A stretch of DNA of 14,494 bases. It comes from a bacterium. Its GTDB lineage: Bacteria > UBP14 > UBA6098 > 4484-93. The position numbers and the translations under genes were made by a program. The DNA lies in the NCBI GenBank assembly GCA_021158465.1, contig JAGGUN010000053.1:1-14494 (forward strand). The letters are read 5' to 3'. A model generated the notes under the pieces. The model was not told where the DNA came from and did not search any database. It saw only the letters and a list, made by a program, of their open reading frames with translations. Below are positions 7,381-14,494 of the stretch, piece after piece; the stretch's first letter is position 1, and each line of letters begins with the position of its first letter.

Positions 7381-10300
7381 TTATTCTTCTTCCGTCTTGA
7401 TGAGCCTTACATCGAGGCAGAGAGCCCTGAGCTCGTTCAACAGCACGTTGAATGAAGCAGGTATTCCGGGCTCCGGGATGTTTTCGCCTTTGACAATTGC
7501 TTCATATACCTTTGTTCTGCCGACAATGTCATCGGACTTATATGTAAGCATCTCCTGGAGTGCATAAGCAGCTCCGTATGCTTCCAGCGCCCAGACCTCC
7601 ATCTCTCCGAACCGTTGTCCGCCCTTTTGAGCCTTTCCGCCGAGTGGTTGCTGTGTGACGAGCGCGTACGGTCCAGTTGAGCGGGCGTGTATCTTATCCT
7701 CCGCCATATGAGCGAGCTTCATCATGTACATCGTCCCGACCACTGCAGGTTTGTCGAACGGTTCCCCAGTCTTGCCGCTATAGAGGGTGGTTTTCCCTGA
7801 TTCGGGAAGTTTTGCCTTCCTCAGAAGTTCCTTTATCTCATCGACTGTTGCGCCGTTGAAGGCGGGTGTCTCGACGAAAAGACCCAGCTCTGATGCAGCC
7901 CAGCCAAGGTGGGTCTCTAAGATCTGTCCAATATTCATCCTGGATGGCACACCGAGCGGATTTAAGATGATATCTACAGGGGTCCCATCCTCGAGATAAG
8001 GCATGTCCTCCACTGGGACTATCTTTGAGATGCACCCCTTGTTACCGTGTCGTCCTGCCAGCTTGTCCCCAACGGAGATCTTGCGCTTCATGGCGACAAA
8101 CACACTCACGGAGGCAATTACTCCTGGGGGGAGCTCATCTCCTCGGATGACCTTTTCTATCTCATTGGCGAGCTTAGTTTCCCTGTATGCGATGTATTCA
8201 TCCACCTGCCTCTGTAGCTTTTTGATGAGTTTGTTCGTTTCCTCATCGTCTGTCCATACGGATCTTGGTGAGACATCGAGTATGTTGATGTGGGAAAGCT
8301 CCTCCTCGCTTATTCTGGTTCCGGGTTCGATGAGCTTTTCCCCTGTAGTTATGCTTATTATCTCTGCTGCTCTTTTGCCGACCAGGAGCTTGCGCACCTT
8401 TCCTTCGAACAGGCGTTTTATCTGTTTGATCCTCTTTACATGCTCGATCTTCTTGATCCTTATAGCATCCTGCAGTTTTTTCCTTTCGGCTGCTGTTGAC
8501 TTCTGTTTGGAGAATACTGTTGCACCTATGACCACGCCTTCGATGCCTGGTGGAACAGTGAGCGATGTGTTCTTAACATCTCCTGCCTTTTCGCCGAAGA
8601 TTGCTCGAAGCAGTTTCTCCTCCGGTGTCAGCTCGGTTTTACCCCTTGGAGTTACCTTTCCTACAAGGATGTCACCCGACTCGACATAGGTTCCAACCCT
8701 GACGACGCCCTGTTCATCCAGGTTCTTTACCCCTTCTTCCGAGACATTTGGTAGCTCTCGTGTCAGCTCCTCAGGACCGAGTTTAGTCTCTCTAACATTG
8801 ATGGTAAACTCCTCGATGTGGATGGATGTGAGGGTGTCGTTTATAACCAGCTTTTCGCTTATGATGATAGCGTCCTCAAAGTTATATCCGTGCCAAGGCA
8901 TAAATGCTACCAGTAGATTTTTCCCGAGAGAAAGTTCACCGTGGCTTGTTGCTGGACCATCCGTCAGGATTTGCCCTTTCTTCACATGCTGTCCAACTCT
9001 AACCAGGGGTCTCTGATTGAGAGCAGTGTTCTGATTACTCTTTTCGAATTTCGCCAGGTGATATTCATCATTTTCAATGAGTGCTTTGAGATCCAGCTCA
9101 TTCTTTGGGTCTGGTTTGATTTCTATTCTGCTGGAGTCGACATAGACAACCTTTCCGCTCCTTTTAGCGATGAGTATTGCTCCGGAATCTCTGGCGACCC
9201 TCTTTTCCAGTCCTGTGCCGACGATTGGAGGCTCGGTGAGGAGAAGCGGAACTGCCTGACGCTGCATATTAGAGCCCATAAGTGCCCGGTTGGCGTCATC
9301 GTGTTCCAAGAATGGGATGAGTGCCGCTGAGGCACCAAACATCTGGTAGGGTGAGACATCCATATAGTCAACTTTGTTCCTTGGAGCAAGCACGAACTCC
9401 TGCTCTTTCCGGCAGACCACATAATTGTCGATGATCCTACCGTCCTCATCGACCAGCGTGCTTGCCTGTGCGATGTAGTATTTTTCCTCCTCGTCTGCGG
9501 TCAGATACTCTATCTCATCTTGGACACGACCATCTTTTACCTTCCTATATGGCGTTTCGAGGAAGCCGAACTCGTTGACCCTTGCATAGAGGCTGAGGCT
9601 GGTGATAAGCCCGATATTCTGCCCCTCGGGTGTTTCGATTGGGCACATCCTGCCGTAGTGGCTTGGATGGACATCTCTAACTTCGAACCCTGCTCTTTCG
9701 CGTGTGAGCCCTCCAGGACCGAGAGCTGACAGTCGACGCTTGTGTGTCAACTCAGCCAGCGGGTTGCACTGGTCCATAAACTGCGAAAGCTGACTTGAGC
9801 CAAAGAATGAGCTGAGAACGCCTGTGATTGTTCGAGTAGTTATGAAGTTCTGAGGTCCTATTTCTGATGTGTCGATTCCCCTTTTTCTTTTCTTCTCCTC
9901 CTTCCTTTCAGACTCGTATGAGCGCATCTTCTCCATGATATTTCGTGCCATCCTCATAACGCCCACCCTGAACTGGTTCTCCACGAGCTCACCCACGGTT
10001 CTCACGCGCCTGAAGCCAAGGTGGTCGATGTCATCGAGCGTCCCTTTCCCGTTTTTAAGGTTGATGAGTTTATGGGTTATGGCGAGCAGATCCTCTATCG
10101 TTATATAGTAGGTATCTGGTGGGACATTGAGTTGTAGGTGGTGGTTCATCTTGTATCTTCCTACCTCTCCGAGGTTGTATCTATTCGGATTCCGGAAGAT
10201 CTGGTTGAACCGCTCCTGGGCTATCTCTACTGTTGGGGAATCACCTGGTCGGACGAGGTGATGGAACTCGAGAAGTGCCTCTTCTTTGCTTCTTGCTGGG

Positions 10301-11238
10301 TCGACCCGGAGTGTGCTTAGAATAGGAGGAGTCTCTGACTCACTTGGTAGCCTGATAACGGGTAGCTTCTTAACGCCGGAATCGAGGAGCTTCTTGACAT
10401 CGTCCTTGGTCAACTTATCACCAAGGTAGAGGATAATCTCCCCCGTTTGTGGGCTAAATATGTCATCGCAGACGAAAACCGCCTCATCTGTTTGTGAGAT
10501 CTGTTGTGGGGTGAGGGGTTCAACAGTGTGAAATTCGCTTATGATCTCGGCTGTCGATAGTCCCCCGATAATCCGCATAAAGGTTGTGACGGGGAGCTTT
10601 CTTCTGGCATCGATGTAGAGCCAGATGGCGTTTCGGCTATCGAATTTCACCTCGAGCCAGGCGCCTCTTATAGGGATAATCCTCGCCGATTGGATAACCT
10701 TCTTCGTTGGGAGGGTGGTCTCGTCGAAGAATACCCCTGGTGAGCGGTGAAGCTGTGAGACAACTACACGCTCTGAGCCACGGATGATAAATGTTCCCTT
10801 ATCTGTTAGGGCGGGAATGTCACCGAGGTAGACCCAGGATTCTTTCGCCTCTTTGACCTTTGTTGTGCCGTCCTCTGCTACATCCTGGATGATGAGTCTC
10901 ATCTTTGCCTTGAGAGGAACGGAGTAAGTCAGATTCTTCTTCTTACATTCCTTCGGGCTGTATCTTGGTGGCTCGAGAGTGTAGGATAGGTACTCCAGGA
11001 TGAACCTTTTATGGACATCCTCAACAGGGAATATTTCCCGTAGGACCCGCTCAATTCCCACAGGCTTCCGCTTGTTGGGTGGAACATCTGCTTGTAGAAA
11101 CTGCTCGTATGAGTTTACCTGGATGCCCAGAAGGTGCGGAATCTCTAAAGCAGGTCTTAGCTTTGCGAAGCTTTTCCGCTTCACTCTTATAAGATCCGAA
11201 TCGAGGGGATCGGTGTTGCTCCTTTTATCTTTGTTCAC
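7381..11238 (-). CDS. rpoB: DNA-directed RNA polymerase subunit beta
   Basis: Beta forms one pincer of RNA polymerase and the rifampicin pocket. It has 1285 residues from a GTG start (MNKDKRSNTD). The start has only a distant GGGAG, 12 nt upstream. A second GTG at codon 19 (before KRKSFAKL) is a weaker alternative with no ribosome-binding site. Rif cluster I lies at 480-510 (SSQLSQFMDQ, then CNPLAELTHKRRLSALGPGG). Asp489, His499 and Ser504 correspond to E. coli Asp516, His526 and Ser531 and are all wild type. Cys491 stands where E. coli has Asn518. Other landmarks are YNFEDAIIISEKL from 785 and the active-site strand KRKISVGDKLAGRHGNKG (1051-1068). The C-terminal KAQKGGQRFGEMEVWALEAYGA begins at 1202. 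A charged, coiled insertion lies at about 905-1040, before RHGNKG, as in Gram-negative-type beta. It follows rplL by 30 nt and precedes rpoC by 12 nt. Confidence 0.98.
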   Translation of the reverse strand: MNKDKRSNTDPLDSDLIRVKRKSFAKLRPALEIPHLLGIQVNSYEQFLQADVPPNKRKPVGIERVLREIFPVEDVHKRFILEYLSYTLEPPRYSPKECKKKNLTYSVPLKAKMRLIIQDVAEDGTTKVKEAKESWVYLGDIPALTDKGTFIIRGSERVVVSQLHRSPGVFFDETTLPTKKVIQSARIIPIRGAWLEVKFDSRNAIWLYIDARRKLPVTTFMRIIGGLSTAEIISEFHTVEPLTPQQISQTDEAVFVCDDIFSPQTGEIILYLGDKLTKDDVKKLLDSGVKKLPVIRLPSESETPPILSTLRVDPARSKEEALLEFHHLVRPGDSPTVEIAQERFNQIFRNPNRYNLGEVGRYKMNHHLQLNVPPDTYYITIEDLLAITHKLINLKNGKGTLDDIDHLGFRRVRTVGELVENQFRVGVMRMARNIMEKMRSYESERKEEKKRKRGIDTSEIGPQNFITTRTITGVLSSFFGSSQLSQFMDQCNPLAELTHKRRLSALGPGGLTRERAGFEVRDVHPSHYGRMCPIETPEGQNIGLITSLSLYARVNEFGFLETPYRKVKDGRVQDEIEYLTADEEEKYYIAQASTLVDEDGRIIDNYVVCRKEQEFVLAPRNKVDYMDVSPYQMFGASAALIPFLEHDDANRALMGSNMQRQAVPLLLTEPPIVGTGLEKRVARDSGAILIAKRSGKVVYVDSSRIEIKPDPKNELDLKALIENDEYHLAKFEKSNQNTALNQRPLVRVGQHVKKGQILTDGPATSHGELSLGKNLLVAFMPWHGYNFEDAIIISEKLVINDTLTSIHIEEFTINVRETKLGPEELTRELPNVSEEGVKNLDEQGVVRVGTYVESGDILVGKVTPRGKTELTPEEKLLRAIFGEKAGDVKNTSLTVPPGIEGVVIGATVFSKQKSTAAERKKLQDAIRIKKIEHVKRIKQIKRLFEGKVRKLLVGKRAAEIISITTGEKLIEPGTRISEEELSHINILDVSPRSVWTDDEETNKLIKKLQRQVDEYIAYRETKLANEIEKVIRGDELPPGVIASVSVFVAMKRKISVGDKLAGRHGNKGCISKIVPVEDMPYLEDGTPVDIILNPLGVPSRMNIGQILETHLGWAASELGLFVETPAFNGATVDEIKELLRKAKLPESGKTTLYSGKTGEPFDKPAVVGTMYMMKLAHMAEDKIHARSTGPYALVTQQPLGGKAQKGGQRFGEMEVWALEAYGAAYALQEMLTYKSDDIVGRTKVYEAIVKGENIPEPGIPASFNVLLNELRALCLDVRLIKTEEE

Positions 11239-11268
11239 TTCTCTATGTTGCTCCCTTCTCTGAGGCTA

Positions 11269-11664
11269 CTATTTGATTTCTACGGTTGCTCCTACCGCTT
11301 CGAGCTTCTTCTTTATCTCCTCTGCTTCTTCCTTGGATGCATTTTCCTTAAGGGCTCTTGGTAGCTCTCCCTCGACGAACTCTTTTGCCTCCTTGAGAGC
11401 AAGACCTGTGATTCCTCTTACCTCCTTGATAACGGGTATCTTCTTCTCGCCGTAAGATTTGAGATACACTGTAAATGATGTTTTCTCCTCCTTGACAGCT
11501 GCTTCTTCCTTTGCCTGTGCACCCTGTGGGGCTGCAACTGCCACTGGTGTTGCTGCGGTCACCCCGAACTTATCCTCCAGAGCCTTTACCAGCTCCGCAA
11601 GCTCGAGCACTGTCAGTTTCTCAATCTGCTTGACGAGCTTCTGGATATTCTCTGATGTTCCCAT
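11269..11664 (-). CDS. rplL: 50S ribosomal protein L7/L12
   Basis: L7/L12 is the multicopy stalk protein that recruits translation GTPases such as EF-Tu and EF-G. The chosen ATG gives 131 residues ([20 protein letters not shown]). Three parts are visible: an N-terminal dimerisation domain (about 1-35), an Ala/Lys/Glu-rich flexible hinge (about 42-62), and a C-terminal factor-binding domain. The last carries the conserved [20 protein letters not shown]. The start overlaps the rplJ stop by one base (TAATG) and has AAGGAGG 4 nt upstream. An ATG five codons earlier (11679, MQGGIM) is rejected because that strong site would then be internal. The TAATG junction implies translational coupling to L10. 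There is no attenuator-sized gap before rpoB (30 nt, versus over 300 nt in E. coli). Confidence 0.97.
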   Translation of the reverse strand: MGTSENIQKLVKQIEKLTVLELAELVKALEDKFGVTAATPVAVAAPQGAQAKEEAAVKEEKTSFTVYLKSYGEKKIPVIKEVRGITGLALKEAKEFVEGELPRALKENASKEEAEEIKKKLEAVGATVEIK

Positions 11665-12200
11665 TATTCCTCCTTGCATGGTTTGTTGTTTTTCTCTTTT
11701 ATCTGATTGAGGACAGAGACAAGGTTTCTCATCACGCCAGATAGGACGAAAACAAGCCCTAAGAGAGGTGTTTGCAGTCTTCCAACGAGTTGGGCACGCA
11801 GTTCGCTCTCGGTCGGTAGGCTGGAGAAGAAATCGAGCTTATCGTCTGGGTAGAAGTTACGACCGAAGTATATCACCTTCGGAACGGGTTTCTGCATCTC
11901 TTTTATGTAGTTTTTCAGTATTCTTGCGCCAGCGGAGATATCGTTTCCCGTGAGCAGAACAGATGTTGGACCTGTAAGAAGAGTTTCGTCTATCTCTTCA
12001 TTCTTTACCTCCTTCCAGGCAAGTTTCAGCAGGTTGTTCTTGACGATATGGAAGGAGGCGTTAACCTTAGCAAGCTCCTTACGGAATCTTGTTAGGTCAT
12101 TTACGCTTGTTCCGGTGTGGTCGGTGAAGATAATCCCTTTACTCTCCTCCAGGAACTGCTTTAGCCTTTCCAGTTGTCGGACCTTTCTTTCGCTTGGCAT
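11664..12200 (-). CDS. rplJ: 50S ribosomal protein L10
   Basis: L10 anchors the L7/L12 dimers to 23S rRNA together with L11 at the stalk base. The 178-residue protein ([20 protein letters not shown]) has the usual rRNA-binding globular domain. It carries the conserved core [20 protein letters not shown] (about 26-45) and KNNLLKLAW (about 54-62). The C-terminal helix ([20 protein letters not shown] onward) is the part that binds L7/L12 N-domains. The ATG follows rplA by 12 nt, with AAGG 5 nt upstream. The stop codon overlaps the rplL start (TAATG). In many bacteria L10 represses its own mRNA through a leader; here the upstream gap is too short to hold one, so any such structure would lie inside rplA. 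Confidence 0.97.
   Translation of the reverse strand: MPSERKVRQLERLKQFLEESKGIIFTDHTGTSVNDLTRFRKELAKVNASFHIVKNNLLKLAWKEVKNEEIDETLLTGPTSVLLTGNDISAGARILKNYIKEMQKPVPKVIYFGRNFYPDDKLDFFSSLPTESELRAQLVGRLQTPLLGLVFVLSGVMRNLVSVLNQIKEKNNKPCKEE
11669..11675 (-). promoter_or_regulatory. Shine-Dalgarno deciding the rplL start
   Basis: AAGGAGG on the minus strand ends 4 nt before the ATG at 11664. It lies within the last codons of rplJ. It supports the TAATG overlap start rather than the in-frame ATG at 11679. Confidence 0.8.
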
Positions 12201-12212
12201 ATTGACCTTCCT

Positions 12213-12917
12213 TTATTTTGCGAGGGCTACTGCTTGCCGCGGATCGACCTTGTACCCTGGGCTCATCGTTGAGGCGATGGTAATACTTTTTACATACTGT
12301 CCCTTGGCGGCGGCTGGCTTTGCTCTGATAACTGCTTCAATGAAGCTTTTGGCGTTCTCGAGCAGCTGCTCTTTTGAGAAAGAGACTTTGCCGATGGGAG
12401 CGTGTATGTTTGCCCCCTTATCTACTCGAAACTGCACTTTTCCTGCTTTTGCTTCCTTCACCGCATTTGCAATGTCAAATGTTACTGTTCCCGTCTTGGG
12501 GCTTGGCATAAGCTTTTTAGGACCGAGTATTCTACCCAGCTTTCCAACCTCGCTCATCATATCGGGTGTAGCGATCAGTGTATCGAAACCGAACCATCCG
12601 CCTTTTATCTTCTCTGCAAGCTCTTCACTGCCTACAAAATCTGCTCCTGCTTCTTCTGCCTCCTTGACCTTTTCCCCTCTGGCTATCACAGCGACTTTTA
12701 CCTCCTTCCCTATCCCGTGTGGGAGGACTACGGTTCCTCTGACCATCTGGTCGGAATGTCTTGGGTCGACTCCGAGCTTCATATGTATCTCCACTGTCTC
12801 GTCAAACTCTGCAAGTTTGTTCTCCTTGACCAGAGAGATAGCTTCCTCTACTGTGTAGAGTTTGTGTATGTCAACCTTTTCCAATAGGGCAGCTCGCTTT
12901 TTTCCAAGTTTTTTCAT
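12213..12917 (-). CDS. rplA: 50S ribosomal protein L1
   Basis: L1 forms the mobile stalk that guides deacylated tRNA out of the E site. The 234-residue length is typical. It begins [20 protein letters not shown]. It contains [20 protein letters not shown] (about 48-67) and [19 protein letters not shown] (about 127-145), both characteristic of L1, and ends [11 protein letters not shown]. The ATG has AGGAGG 4 nt upstream; the TAG stop of rplK is part of that site (TAGGAGG). Only 8 nt separate the two genes, which implies coupling. L1 classically represses the rplK-rplA mRNA by binding a leader before rplK. No non-coding leader exists here because nusG ends 9 nt before rplK. Confidence 0.98.
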   Translation of the reverse strand: MKKLGKKRAALLEKVDIHKLYTVEEAISLVKENKLAEFDETVEIHMKLGVDPRHSDQMVRGTVVLPHGIGKEVKVAVIARGEKVKEAEEAGADFVGSEELAEKIKGGWFGFDTLIATPDMMSEVGKLGRILGPKKLMPSPKTGTVTFDIANAVKEAKAGKVQFRVDKGANIHAPIGKVSFSKEQLLENAKSFIEAVIRAKPAAAKGQYVKSITIASTMSPGYKVDPRQAVALAK

Positions 12918-12925
12918 AATTCCTC

Positions 12926-13354
12926 CTAATCTACCACCTCCACACCCATACTTCTTGCTGTTCCCTCGATGATCTTCATTGCTGACTCAAGGTCGTAGGC
13001 ATTGAGGTCTGGCATCTTTGTTTTGGCAATTTCCGCCAGTTTTTCCCTCGTTATCTTAGCGACCTTGTTCTTGTTTGGCTCGCTCGACCCCTTCTCAATC
13101 TTGGTGAAATTCTTTATCATCTCGGCAGCGGGCGGTGTCTTCGTGATGAATGAGAAGCTTCTATCCTCGTAGATGGTTATCACAACAGGGATAATCCATC
13201 CTGACTGCTTTTGTGTCAGTGCGTTGAATCTCTTGCAGAACTCCTGTATGTTTATGCCGGTCGGTCCAAGGGATGAACCTACCGGTGGAGCAGGGGTCGC
13301 TTGCCCTGCTGGTATCTGGAGCTTAACTATCTGCTTTACCTTCTTTACAGCCAA
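12926..13354 (-). CDS. rplK: 50S ribosomal protein L11 (TTG start)
   Basis: L11 with 23S rRNA helices 43-44 forms the GTPase-associated centre, the target of thiostrepton and needed for stringent-response sensing. It has 142 residues from a TTG start ([20 protein letters not shown]). The proline-rich N-domain motif [11 protein letters not shown] (20-30) keeps the drug-contacting prolines but has Ser-Ser where most L11 proteins have Pro-Ala. The C-domain has [27 protein letters not shown] and the end [13 protein letters not shown]. The ribosome-binding site AAGGGGG, 4 nt before the TTG, overlaps the nusG TAA stop, so nusG and rplK are probably coupled. The TTG is supported by the canonical N-terminal length. 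Confidence 0.97.
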   Translation of the reverse strand: MAVKKVKQIVKLQIPAGQATPAPPVGSSLGPTGINIQEFCKRFNALTQKQSGWIIPVVITIYEDRSFSFITKTPPAAEMIKNFTKIEKGSSEPNKNKVAKITREKLAEIAKTKMPDLNAYDLESAMKIIEGTARSMGVEVVD

Positions 13355-13363
13355 TTTTCCCCC

Positions 13364-13894
13364 TTATGTTTTCTCTTCCTGGACCTGAAAGATATCCACT
13401 TCCACAGGTGTCAACCTGCCAAATATAGAGACCATTATCCGCACCTTACCCCGTTCCTTGAACAGCTCATCCACCGTGCCAACGAAATCCTTGAATGGAC
13501 CATCTATCACCTTTATTATGTCCCCCTTCTTGAACGGGGTCTCTATCTTCCGCTCTGTTCTTATTCCTTCTACCTTGGCAAGAACCCGTTCTATCTCTTT
13601 TTCGTCCATAGGAACAGGGTTTCCGCCTGTCATAACAAAGTTTGTTACCCCCGGTATCTCCTTCACGATCCTCTGTGTCTCCGGAGTAAGCTCCATAAGA
13701 ACAAACATATAAGAAGGGAATAGCTTTTTCTCGACATTCCTTTTCTTCCCATGCCTGATCTCTGTTACCGTCTCCATCGGGACGAGCACGCGGGCGATCT
13801 TATCTTGAATGTTGCGCTTCTCAATCTCGTTCTCCAGTATCCTTTTTGCCTTCAGCTCGTGCCCGGAGAGGGTATGAACTGCATACCACTTCAA
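13364..13894 (-). CDS. nusG: Transcription termination/antitermination protein NusG (TTG start)
   Basis: NusG binds the RNA polymerase clamp, modulates pausing and couples transcription to Rho or to the ribosome through S10. The 176 residues comprise an NGN domain (about 1-105, starting MKWYAVHTLSGHELKAKRIL, with FPSYMFV at 59-65). A KOW domain follows at about 121-150 (FKKGDIIKVIDGPFKDFVGT). The length is the compact bacterial form without a large inserted domain. The TTG start gives exactly the family N-terminus (M-K-W-Y) and has AGAGAGG 5 nt upstream. It follows secE by 23 nt and precedes rplK by 9 nt. Position next to secE and rplK is the standard bacterial arrangement. Confidence 0.98.
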   Translation of the reverse strand: MKWYAVHTLSGHELKAKRILENEIEKRNIQDKIARVLVPMETVTEIRHGKKRNVEKKLFPSYMFVLMELTPETQRIVKEIPGVTNFVMTGGNPVPMDEKEIERVLAKVEGIRTERKIETPFKKGDIIKVIDGPFKDFVGTVDELFKERGKVRIMVSIFGRLTPVEVDIFQVQEEKT

Positions 13895-13917
13895 TATCGC
13901 CTCTCTTGTGTTAGGGA

Positions 13918-14100
13918 TTATCTTATAACAGCTTTTACAATGCTAAATAGTAGAAAATCCACCAGTCCAGTATATACTGATAAAAGGATTGCTGCCACGA
14001 TAACTGCGGATGTAAGTCCGACCAGCTCCTCGCGTGAAGGCCAGGAGACCTTCTTGAACTCTGTATTTACTTCCCTGAGAAACGATATTACTTTTTGCAT
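13918..14100 (-). CDS. secE: Preprotein translocase subunit SecE
   Basis: SecE clamps the SecY channel in the inner membrane. This is the short 60-residue, single-span form found in most bacteria. Residues 1-24 form the amphipathic surface helix with the conserved EFKKVSWPSREEL. Residues of about 27-58 (LTSAVIVAAILLSVYTGLVD and onward) are the transmembrane segment. The ATG lies 22 nt after the 3' end of tRNA-Trp, with a purine-rich GGAAAGGAAAAGGG in between. If RNase Z or another nuclease trims the tRNA 3' end, the secE mRNA would begin there and keep its ribosome-binding site. nusG follows after 23 nt. Confidence 0.97.
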   Translation of the reverse strand: MQKVISFLREVNTEFKKVSWPSREELVGLTSAVIVAAILLSVYTGLVDFLLFSIVKAVIR

Positions 14101-14122
14101 ATCCCTTTTCCTTTCCGAACAG

Positions 14123-14195
14123 CAGGCCCGGAGGGACTCGAACCCCCAACCACCGGTTTTGGAGACCGATGCTCTACCAGTTGAGCCACGGGCCT
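14123..14195 (-). tRNA. trnW: tRNA-Trp, anticodon CCA
   Basis: A 73-nt cloverleaf folds fully. The acceptor stem AGGCCCG pairs with CGGGCCT, and the discriminator is G73. The D stem is GCTC/GAGC with loop AACTGGTA. The anticodon stem TCGGT/ACCGG closes loop CTCCAAA (anticodon CCA). The variable loop is TGGTT, and the T stem GGGGG/CCCTC closes loop TTCGAGT. A1-U72 and G73 are standard tRNA-Trp features. The 3' CCA is not encoded (the next bases are CTG). Its first base is inside the TAG stop codon of rpmG, a 2-nt overlap. Location between tuf/rpmG and secE is common in bacteria. Confidence 0.97.
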
Positions 14196-14343
14196 ATTTC
14201 GTCTCCCTGTGTATTGTGTGTTTATTGCACTTTGGGCAGAACTTTCTTATCTCAAACCTTCCGGTATGTTTCCTTTTGTTCTTTGTTGTCACATAGTTCC
14301 TTGACTTACACTCAGTGCATGCAAGCACTATTATCTCCCTCAT
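14194..14343 (-). CDS. rpmG: 50S ribosomal protein L33 (zinc-binding form)
   Basis: L33 is a small 50S protein near the E site. The 49-residue product ([20 protein letters not shown], then a basic stretch, ending [16 protein letters not shown]) has the expected length. It keeps two Cys pairs, CTEC (9-12) and CPKC (36-39), which form the zinc ribbon of the C+ type. The ATG is preceded by GAGGTG with a 4-nt spacer. It lies 33 nt after the tuf stop. Its TAG stop overlaps the first base of tRNA-Trp, so 5' maturation of the tRNA would cut the message inside the stop codon. The order tuf-rpmG-trnW-secE is a widespread bacterial arrangement. Confidence 0.96.
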   Translation of the reverse strand: MREIIVLACTECKSRNYVTTKNKRKHTGRFEIRKFCPKCNKHTIHRETK

Positions 14344-14376
14344 CTTTCACCTCAGATGTTTTGTGGATCCTCCTGT

Positions 14377-14494
14377 TTATTCGATGATCTTTCCGACGAC
14401 ACCGGCGCCGACGGTTTTTCCGCCTTCACGGATAGCGAACCGTAGTCCTTCTTCCATTGCGATTGAGTATATAAGCTCCACATTCATATTGACA
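14377..14494 (-). CDS. tuf: Elongation factor Tu, 3' part of first tuf copy (partial)
   Basis: The gene enters from the right edge; only the last 39 codons plus one base are present. They encode the domain III end [20 protein letters not shown], then [14 protein letters not shown] and TAA. The stretch [14 protein letters not shown] is nearly invariant in bacterial EF-Tu and close to the kirromycin and EF-Tu/tRNA contact surfaces. It is the most upstream gene visible and probably heads the cotranscribed set rpmG-trnW-secE-nusG. A second tuf begins at the left edge in the same orientation. Identity is certain; copy name is arbitrary. Confidence 0.96.
   Translation of the reverse strand, partial: VNMNVELIYSIAMEEGLRFAIREGGKTVGAGVVGKIIE

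Noticed and set aside
11239-11268. Promoter or attenuator between rplL and rpoB
   Set aside because: The 30-nt gap has no -35/-10 pair and no stem with a T-run.
11665-11679. rplL start at the earlier ATG ([11 protein letters not shown])
   Set aside because: The AAGGAGG site lies inside that extension and is correctly spaced for the ATG at 11664, which gives the usual L7/L12 N-terminus.
11950-12858. Long plus-strand open frame (302 codons) opposite rplJ and rplA
   Set aside because: It is antisense to two clearly recognisable ribosomal proteins, has low-complexity Ser/Leu-rich composition and resembles no family. It is a product of codon bias on the opposite strand.
1-14494. Horizontally acquired or mobile segment, CRISPR array, toxin or defence system
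   Set aside because: Every gene is a conserved core gene in standard bacterial order, with tight spacing and no foreign insert or repeat array.

Overview
The window holds one unbroken block of core information-processing genes, all read from the minus strand (right to left). It joins the secE-nusG-rplKAJL-rpoBC cluster to the str operon (rpsL-rpsG-fusA-tuf). In transcription order: 3' end of a first tuf (EF-Tu), rpmG (L33), tRNA-Trp(CCA), secE, nusG, rplK (L11), rplA (L1), rplJ (L10), rplL (L7/L12), rpoB, rpoC, a 145-nt gap carrying a promoter, rpsL (S12), rpsG (S7), fusA (EF-G) and the 5' end of a second tuf. I found no mobile element, CRISPR array or genomic-island signal.

The organism is a bacterium. 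RNA polymerase is split into beta (1285 aa) and beta' (1372 aa). Beta' carries a roughly 180-residue insertion in the trigger-loop region and beta carries a coiled insertion before the RHGNKG motif, both typical of Gram-negative-type lineages. The tRNA lacks an encoded CCA tail. TTG and GTG starts are frequent. The proteins are well conserved, but I recognise no exact match to a familiar phylum. An uncultured deep-branching Gram-negative-type lineage is my best inference, not a demonstrated assignment.

Right part (14494-11269): tuf, rpmG, trnW, secE, nusG and the L11/L1/stalk proteins, with gaps of at most 33 nt. The tRNA starts inside the rpmG stop codon, and rplJ and rplL overlap in TAATG. 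Centre (11238-3250): rpoB and rpoC, 12 nt apart. Left part (3249-1): a gap with a sigma70-like promoter set in an inverted repeat, then rpsL, rpsG, fusA and tuf. The genes supply a ribosome stalk and decoding centre, the elongation GTPases, the RNA polymerase core and its factor NusG, plus the SecE translocon subunit. Their grouping fits coordinated growth-rate control.

Points deserving attention: an EF-G in the str position whose two domain IV tip loops have lost their near-universal motifs and whose gene has no visible Shine-Dalgarno; a tRNA-Trp overlapping the L33 stop codon; a TTG start for S12 that restores the canonical protein; the inverted repeat around the str promoter; and two tuf copies in direct orientation at both window ends.
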